Of a DNA stretch of 64,000 bases, positions 57,050-64,000 are shown one piece after another. The DNA lies in contig NW_026947496.1 in assembly GCF_034190915.1 (NCBI RefSeq), positions 25,700,001 through 25,764,000 on the forward strand. Reading direction: 5' to 3'. This stretch comes from Cavia porcellus (lineage: Eukaryota > Chordata > Mammalia > Rodentia > Caviidae). How positions within the stretch are numbered: the stretch's first letter is position 1; every line of letters starts with the position of its first letter. The notes under the pieces are model-generated. The model had not been told where the DNA came from, did not search any database, and saw nothing but the letters and a program-made list of their open reading frames with translations. Made by a program: the position numbers and the translations under genes.

Positions 57050-58297
57050 GGCCACAGTCCCATCACAGGAGGAACATCACAGGAGGATGCAGCCTGCATC
57101 CTCCCAGACAGGGTCTCCCTACAATGGGTTTCTTTTCTTCCCTGTTTTTCCAATCAGGAAGAGCCATGCTAATAGCATCATCTCCTTGGCACACACTTTT
57201 ATCTGTGTGCAACTATCACATTGTTGGGCGTGTGCTGAACCTGGGATCAGTGCAGCCAAGGGCCTCCCACGGAGAACTGCACTGGCAAACCTGCTCAATT
57301 GGACTCATTGGTAACAGCAAAATCGAACTGACTCTGCCTGAGATCTGCAATACCAGACTTTGGAGGTGCTGATCCAGAAGAGGACAAGCACCCCACAAGG
57401 ACTGTTATGGCTGGAGGTGGATGGTGTGGAACCAAGTAACATTACTTGATGTAGCCCTACTTTGAATTCAGCAGGTGAACACGTCAGTGGGTAACTGCAT
57501 TGTAGGGCAGATATCACTTCATCTATGTATGTGTGAGTTACTGAGAAAAGATACAAACACTTTGTGGGATGGTCTTAAGCTCACTGGCAATGTGCCCACT
57601 AATTGGCCCATGGTGGGAGCCTTATGGATCTGTGGCACCACGGGCTGCCTGTACCTAGCTGCACACTGAATGGGGTGCTGCACCTGGAGATTCATGTATA
57701 TTAAGGACACTATCAGACCCATCATCACAGACACACCTCAAAATTGGGACACTGTGTACCACAGGCGAAACTACACTTGCTAGGCAGCTTGGCAATTTTA
57801 TCTGGTGACCTTGATGATACCAGAGGCAGGGACTATAGGACTAGACCTCTAGGTTGAAGGCCTTACTCAACACATGATTCAGGCCTTTAATGTCACATGC
57901 CAGCCTTTGATGTTGCTCATGGATGAAACTTCTCTAATGAGAAGTGTGGGTTTGTAAGACCTCATGGCCCTCGATTTGCTAACTAGAATACAAGGCGGTA
58001 CTTGTACCCTCTTGCATGTATAATGTTGCCTTTATATTCCTGACCACCAGATGCAGGTACAAGAATGCTTGCATAAAATAGCTTTGGAGGTATCTGCCAT
58101 CCAGGCCCTGCAGCAGGACCCGCTCACCCAATGGTGGGAAATCCTTGGGATCCACCTGGTGTGGGTGGACATATGCGGTGCTGTGGTGGCAAAGGGGTTA
58201 GTGGTGTTATGCTGCTCTTTTTATTGTTGTGGTCTTTGTGCACAGTGGGCCACCATACGGGTTGTTCACAGGAAATGCCATTCTCTCAGTCTCTGAG
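57050..58297 (+). pseudogene. ERV env remnant (surface and transmembrane parts)
   Basis: 57560-57670 contains a surface-subunit-like LWICG motif. 57960-58030 has the transmembrane-subunit pattern: a heptad-like stretch followed by the Cys-x6-Cys-Cys motif, in which an in-frame TAA (58021-58023) falls directly before the Cys-Cys. Downstream, the frame from 58051 runs through a WWEIL stretch, a hydrophobic membrane anchor (about 58150-58240) and a Cys-rich tail, and stops at 58294-58296. The rest is broken by stops and shifts, so no full envelope can be made from this copy. Confidence 0.75.
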
Positions 58298-58306
58298 GGG
58301 GTGGAA

Positions 58307-58599
58307 TGAGGGGAGCCACTTCAGATTGCTTCAAAGTCTGGGGTACTTGAGGAATCACAGGGAAGACCCTGCTGTTTAGTGCATGCGCACAATGGGATGC
58401 ACTTATATTTGACTTAGCATAGAACACCACACATAGGCTATGTGGTCATGCCAGTACACGAGGACGGGATGCTTGAAAATGATCTATATAAGGGCTAAAT
58501 AATAAGGACGCTTACTGTTGTTAGTTTGGCTCAGCTTGCTTTCCTTTTCTGGGGACCTCAACTATGCAATTACACTTCAGTCCCCCCAAAACCCAACAG
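58307..58599 (+). repeat. ERV 3' LTR
   Basis: It starts TGAGGGGAGCCACTTCAG after the purine tract. It has a TATA-like CTATATAAGGGCT at about 58483 and ends CTTCA (58579) or CCCAACA (58599). It differs from the 5' LTR at many positions, including small gaps, which indicates an old insertion. Confidence 0.85.
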
Positions 58600-58665
58600 G
58601 TACAATTTTTAGGACATCAGAGACCTAATAAGCTTTATCAAAGTAATTTCATCTTGTAGTTTCAG

Positions 58666-58800
58666 ATGGCACAGAAGTTGCTTCCAATAATCATCAGTAG
58701 TCGAGATGTTGAAGAAGATAATCCTGATAAGTTATATCAGTTGCTCAAAGACACAGGAGTTACAAGTGGACCACAATCCAAGTGTGTTTGACAAGGTAGC
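58666..58800 (+). other. Exon-like open segment, unidentified
   Basis: A 'cttgtagtttcag' acceptor-like sequence is followed by ATG and about 40 open codons (with RDVEEDNPDKLYQLLKDTG) to a TGA, then GACAAG|GTAGCT, which could be a donor. The peptide looks protein-like, but I cannot assign it. It could be a fragment of a retrocopy or repeat just 3' of the ERV. Only this single segment is visible. Confidence 0.25.
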
Positions 58801-59765
58801 TCCAATTTTACCTCTCCTTGCCCAGGGAAGGATGCTAAGTGGCCGGTGAGCTTCATTTTTATCTTTTTGTATTTTTTTTTCCTTAGAAAGATATTTATCA
58901 TTTAGCTTTAAATTGTGAAAGTCAATCCCGAGACAGAGATAAGCTAGATTTTGCTGACACTGTGAGAAAAAAGTAACACATTGGCATTGGTTTTACTCTT
59001 AACTTCTTTGCGATAAAAAAATATGTATTTTAAAAACAGCACTTTGAAAAAAACTACAGTTGACTGCTTTGTGATAATTCTACATGTTCTGAAAAATTGA
59101 TATAAGCTAAAGTCCTCTTGGAAAATTATCATAGACTATTTTTACTTTTTATCTTGAATTTTAAGTTAAGATTTTAAATAACTTTTTATCATCTTATCTT
59201 TCTCCTTTTCCCCCTGAAAGAGTACTTTTAAACCACACTGTTGCTTGGATGTTGACTTATGTATGTGAGGTAGCAAGAACATGAAATATATTGCTACCTT
59301 AAGAAAACATTTGTGTCTATCATAGAGAAGAAATTAATTTTTTGGCAAGCACTTGGGAAAAGGAAGATGACTCTGGCTTCTGCTTGTCAGAAGTGAGTTC
59401 ATCTGTGGAGTTTATTAATTCCCAGTCTAAACAGTGGTGAGTAATGGGCGTGTAAATGCTGGCTTTGGCTTTGTTTAGTTTATTTCTACCGATATTTGTA
59501 AACATGCCTTTAGTCATTAGCAATTGCCAAAGATCACAGATAGTGAGAAATGTTTCAGTGTTTCTCTTTATTCTTTTCAGACCTTATTTTTTCTGAGAAT
59601 TTTAATCGAGATCAGAAAGTTACTGACAGAAGTGTGGTGATGGGTGGAAACAAGATCAGTGGATCTCAGGCTTTGGTCCAGAAGAGCGGGGAGGGGAGGA
59701 TCATAAAGTGATCAGGACAAATGTGACTTCATCTAAGATGGAATGAACTTGATTCATCTTCATAT
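58800..59765. other. Intergenic, nothing recognised
   Basis: AT-rich sequence without exon or repeat signature. Confidence 0.5.
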
Positions 59766-59876
59766 CAAGAATGTCAGGCAGGGACTGGGGACTTAACTCA
59801 GCAGCATAAGTGCTTGCCTGGCAAGCGTGAGGTCACGAGTTCGATCCCAGTACCAAAAAAAAAAGAATGCCAGGTA
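59766..59876 (+). mobile_element. ID-type SINE, sense
   Basis: 'gactggggacttaactcagc' (A-box region), 'gcttgcctggcaagcgtgag' and B box 'gagttcgatcccagtacc' are followed by an A run. Flanks AGAATGTCAGGCAG and AGAATGCCAGGTAG look like a 14-bp target duplication with two changes. Confidence 0.92.
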
Positions 59877-59879
59877 GAT

Positions 59880-60880
59880 TCCAGGAAGTGATGGAGCCAC
59901 CATCCATGGAGTGGAGGGCCACATATCGCTTAAATGGCTTTGTTTATTTATAGTATGATAGGAAGCTATTCCTAGAAAGCAGCTAGAGTTCCTCAAGGGC
60001 CACTGTGATGGTTGTGACTCTAAAAGGCCCCAGAGCTGCCAAGCTGAATTCCTACACTGTTCATGACTTAGGCCCCAGTTAGAGAGCATGTTTCATCTAG
60101 GGCTCTGTGAGTGCCTCAGGAGTCGCAAATTTATTTTGAACCTATAGGGCTCTAATCAAATTCTGCTGCTTATCTTACATTCGATTGTAATGAACAGTGC
60201 CTTGAACTTTCTTAAACTGCACTAACACATCTTAATTAGCAAAAGGCAAAATGAATTTTTTGGCTTTTGGATGACTCAGAAAGTGAGAAAATACAGGGCT
60301 ATGGCTAGATCATTTTATATTAAAATTTTTTGGCATGGCTCAACATGTAATACATTAATTTACCCAAGTTAAGCATTTAAGTATAAACTGTGGGCATATT
60401 TTGTATCTTACCCAGCACTGTAGTTGCCTCAGGAAAATGACATGTAATATGAAAATACTCAGAATATTTTCTTCATGGTCACAGATGATTTTAGATTTTA
60501 AAAAGGCTCTTTGAAATTTCAGACCAAGGTCCTCTGTGAAGCATTTTGTAGACCTGTAGTACACCCTAAACATTCATGGTATAGACTCCCACCTGGTAAG
60601 TTTTCCAGCTGCTAGGAGGCTGTGTTCCTCTCCAAAGCTGGGTATCAATACCTGAACCTTGAAGCACTGTCACCACCAGAGTGACTGTCACTCATCCAGC
60701 ACAGTTCCCTTCAGGTGTTGACGTTCACTCGGGGATACTCTTGTCCTGATATTGCTTTCTGCCTGTGGTGTCTGCTGTTACAATTATATAATGTGATGCA
60801 ATGCTATGCAAATAAATGAGATGTCAGTGTGATGAAACTATTTAAATAAAAAGTAATACTGAATATCCAAGAATCTAAAC
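59880..60880. other. Intergenic, nothing recognised
   Basis: The 98-codon minus-strand frame at 59793-60089 runs out of the ID SINE and is not a gene. Confidence 0.5.
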
Positions 60881-60884
60881 CCCC

Positions 60885-61381
60885 CTTTTTGTATTTTTTA
60901 TTTTAAAGAGAAAAAAATAAAAATAAAACAGAGTTTTAAAACAGGTTAGTAGAGGATTTATAATAACTAATATATTGCATATTGTTGTCTTTTTCGTAGT
61001 TGTTCAGCGTACAAAATATAGGCGTAATATGTTATAACAAACAATATTAGCATAAACCTACCTTTTCAATGAACTAAGAGAAACAAGCTGTATAACTATC
61101 TTAACTATCTTGTGTATAAAAATATCATTTCTTTTTTCCACTTTCTTCCTTTCCTCCTTCCCCATCACTGTTTGTCTTTTCTTTTGAACATTTCTTCCAA
61201 ATTCACAAAATCTGTTATATAAAACCTTATTCACTCATTCAGTTTCCCACACTTAGGAGACAATATGATGTTTATGCGTATCAGTCTGATTTATTTCATG
61301 TATGAGTATGGTCTTGAGTTGCATCCATTAACCTACAAAAGGCTTCACTTTATCCTTTTGTATAGCTGAGTAATAACCGTA

Positions 61382-61415
<34 letters not shown>

Positions 61416-61875
61416 GATCTACATATATACAAAACTACATCTTTTTTATCTTAGTTGATGGGCATTTGGGTTGTTCCAAGATTTAGCTATTACAAATTAT
61501 GCTGTTGTAAACATGAATGCAGATATATCTCTATGGTATGACGTTTTAAATTCTTCTCGGAAGATATTCAGAAGGGGATAGCTGGGTTGAATGGAACCCC
61601 TAATTCTACTTTTTTGAGGAAACTCCACACTGATTTCCACAGTGCTGTACCAGTCTACACTCTCACCAACAGTGGACAAGAATTTCTTCTTCCCACAGCC
61701 GCATCAGCATTTGTTATCAGTTGATTTTTTGATGATAGCCATTCTTTCCGGAGTGAGATGGAATCTCTGTGTTGTTTTAATTTGCACCTCTCAAATGACT
61801 AATGATGTTGAAATTTTTTATGCACTTATTTTTCAGTTGTGTTTCTTCATCTGAGAAACGTGTATTCATCTCAGA
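60885..61875 (-). mobile_element. L1 3' end, antisense
   Basis: It begins with a T-rich reversed tail and 'aataaaaataaaacagag', then 'attgcatattgttgtctt' (related to the 3'-UTR copies at 9.4 and 43.9 kb), the pyrimidine block at 61130-61200, and 'gatgggcatttgggttgttcc' and 'ccacagtgctgtaccagtc', which are typical antisense L1 3'-end text. A (TATC)n run at 61381-61414 lies inside. Confidence 0.7.
61381..61414 (+). repeat. (TATC)n microsatellite
   Basis: About eight TATC units inside the L1 3' end. Confidence 0.95.
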
Positions 61876-61879
61876 TGCT

Positions 61880-62620
61880 TATTTTCAGATCTCAATCTTA
61901 GAAAATCCATCTATGACAGTCCAACAGCTGACATCATATTAAATGGCCAAAAACTGAAAGCTTTCACTCTAAAACTGGGAACAAGACAAGGATGTCCACT
62001 ATCACCGCTCCTATTCCATATAGCTCTGGAACATTAGTCAGAGTAATTAGTCAAGAGAAAAAAATAAATAAAACAAATAAAGTTAGGAAAGGAAGATCTT
62101 CAATTATCATTGTTTGCAGATGACATGTTACTGTACATAGAAGACCCCAAAAACTCTACCAAAAACTTGTAGATTTAATATCTAAATTCAGCAGTGTAGC
62201 AGGATGCAAAGTCAATGCTCAAAAATCAATAGCATTCTTGTACTCAAACACAAACTCACAGAAAGAAAATTAGGAAAGGAACACTCTTCACAATAGCATC
62301 TAAAAAAAATAAAATATGTAGGAATCAGCCTACCAAAGGATGTAAAAGATCTGTACAGTGAAAATTAGTATACTCTGGGAAAGGGTATTGAAGAAGAATT
62401 CAGAAAATAGAGACATTCTTGTTTATGGATAAAAGAACCAACATTGTGGAAATGGTCATTCTCTCAAAATTATTATACAGATTTAATGCAATCCCAATCA
62501 AAATACCATTAGCATATATTACAGATCTAGAGAAAATATTCTTGAAATCCATTTGAAACCTGAAAAGAACTAGAATAGCCAAAGCAATTCCGAGCCAAAA
62601 AAAAAAAAAAAATTCTTGAG
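61880..62620 (+). pseudogene. L1 ORF2 reverse-transcriptase fragment, sense
   Basis: In frame pieces: [13 protein letters not shown] (about 61975-62015) and [15 protein letters not shown] (about 62105-62150), the catalytic FADD box of L1 reverse transcriptase. These are followed by L1-typical 'gtaggaatcagcctaccaaa'-like and 'atagccaaagcaattccgag' text. Stops interrupt it. It lies head-to-head against the antisense L1 3' end on its left. Confidence 0.85.
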
Positions 62621-64000
62621 TACTAATTTTCTTTCAATTGGGAAGGACTTATAAACCATACATAATTAAAAAATCAGAGCCTAGGAGTCTGTATGTAGAT
62701 TTTATGCTTTTCCAGCTTCTTTATATTATTTTTTAAAAACAAGTAGAATAGAGAAACCATAGATGATGAATAATAAGTATGATATTAAAAAAACAAGGAA
62801 GGCAATGTTTGGAATTTCTGCTCCCTCAACATGTTTGTAGGAAAGGCTTTGGACACATGAAAAGAAAGCTTTTCATTTTTTCCTGCAAGTTGTTGGTTAG
62901 AATTGTTGTCTTTAAATCACTTTCACCCCACGTAACAAAGAAATTCCTGGTGCTGATAACTGTGTTTACCAAGGACTATACCATTGACTTCCAGGATGGT
63001 TACAACATATATAATGTGATCAAACAATTTGGTGAATGCTTAAATTTTAAAAATACATTTATTAGAGTAAAAGACATAATGTCACAAGTTTCCCTCAAAA
63101 TACTCCTTTCGTTTCAAAACCTCCTCTCCCATTATTCTCACCACTTACTGAAGCAGTTCTGTAAGTTTTCTTTCATGAGTGTCTTTAGTTACAATATTCT
63201 GGCTGCCTTGATATCCTGAAATTGATTGAGAACATTTACCTTTCATGGTTATTTTACTTTGGAGAAGAGCCAGAAGTTACATGGTGGCCAATCCAGTAAA
63301 GAAGGTTGGTAAGGACACATCACAGCATACTGTTTTTATCTAACAGAAATTACCATGAACATTAACTCAATGAAGGGAGATCATAAAATACAGTTTATAT
63401 TTAATTATCACAATAAAAACATTGTCATTAGTTCTCCTCAAAGTACCCAATTCCCCAACTTTGAACACACTCCTCATTCTTAACAATGTCTTTTACTAAA
63501 CAAAATTTAAAACAAAACTTTAAATACTCATTATCTGAAGCTCACCCTGCGTATTTGTGCATAATTTACATTCTAATAATTCTGTAGTAAAGAAATTCAA
63601 TTGAATTTTTTGACTCAGTGTTTCACAAAACTTTTTGGACTTCACAACTCTTTCTTGTTTCACGTTTTGAGGATCTCTAATTCCAAATCACAGTCTCCAA
63701 CTGGAGATTCTGCTACTCTGAACTATCTGTGATAAAAAAGTAATGTTGAAAACTATCTTATGCCCTCTGGAGAAGACTATGGTAATTTACACTTAAACTT
63801 GACTCCCAAGGAATTCATTATCTAATGTAAGTATAATGCAAGTAAATGTAATATATAGTGGCAGATATAATATGGCATGAAAATGTTAATTTTATATTTG
63901 AAGAAATTGAGATATTGAGACACTAAGTATATTAAAGTTGGACTGTGTTAGCATGAACAAGAAACTTGATGCATTTAGAACAGAGTCTAATATTCTTTTT
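62621..64000. other. Intergenic, one 146-codon frame
   Basis: The plus-strand frame at 62779-63219 is unusually long for this AT-rich DNA, but the peptide (K, F, L, S rich) shows no family motif and no splice or promoter context. I see nothing else in this stretch. Confidence 0.4.

Larger units (their letters stand above)
52488..58599 (+). mobile_element. Degenerate endogenous retrovirus, LTR to LTR
   Basis: Two related LTRs in the same direction bracket about 5.5 kb with gag/pol/env remnants in the standard order. A purine-rich tract (GAGGGGGTGGAA) lies directly before the 3' LTR. All reading frames carry many stops and shifts, so it is not coding-competent. The reverse-transcriptase motif and its surroundings look ERV-L (class III)-like. 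No clear target-site duplication was found at the tentative borders. Confidence 0.9.

Noticed and set aside
52468..58620. Target-site duplication for the ERV
   Set aside because: At the possible borders (52486-52488 and 58579 or 58599) the neighbouring 4-6 bases do not match convincingly, so none is reported.
1..64000. Operons, CRISPR arrays, prokaryotic promoters or terminators
   Set aside because: Intron-containing host gene, SINEs, LINEs and LTRs show mammalian nuclear DNA. No direct-repeat/spacer arrays were seen.

Overview
The window is AT-rich mammalian nuclear DNA from a rodent. Three things point to a rodent: tRNA-derived ID-type SINEs (A box, B box, A-rich tail), antisense B1/7SL-ID dimeric SINEs, and ORR1/MT-like MaLR LTRs. 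The ID consensus and the dimeric SINEs look more like a squirrel- or beaver/kangaroo-rat-related rodent than a mouse or rat. That is an impression from the repeats, not a proof.

The only host protein-coding gene I can support is a complete five-exon prolactin (PRL) gene on the minus strand. It has a TATA/Pit-1 promoter at about 26.0-26.14 kb, coding exons at 25912-25930, 23439-23614, 22267-22374, 21071-21250 and 19026-19217, and a poly(A) signal at 18905-18910. All splice sites are GT/AG, and exon lengths and phases match mammalian PRL. The predicted precursor is 224 residues with all six mature-hormone cysteines. No other gene of the PRL family is visible in the 64 kb, and the flanks behave like a gene desert.

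The rest is mostly transposable elements. From 4.7 to 12.7 kb there are MaLR-type LTRs and an old antisense L1. The L1 is broken by a nearly perfect 168-bp inverted repeat, an LTR and a younger L1 3' end. From 18 to 26 kb is the PRL gene with small repeats in its introns. From 26 to 33 kb, upstream of PRL, there are a minus-strand LTR with its own TATA box and poly(A) signal, a three-unit ~140-bp repeat, an MLT2-like LTR and a dimeric SINE. From 33 to 52 kb there are scattered SINEs, L1 pieces, a second inverted repeat (39.1 kb) and a 1.2-kb L1 3' end with a perfect 15-bp target-site duplication (43.8-45.0 kb). From 52.5 to 58.6 kb lies a degenerate full-length endogenous retrovirus (plus strand, two LTRs, gag/pol/env remnants, many stops). 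From 60.9 to 62.6 kb is an L1 that looks internally inverted.

The most useful points for follow-up are the PRL gene with its upstream LTRs, which lie in the same transcriptional direction as PRL, the two long inverted repeats, and the ERV that combines an ERV-L-like reverse-transcriptase motif with an env remnant. I found no operons, CRISPR arrays or other prokaryotic features, and no convincing new multi-gene system.
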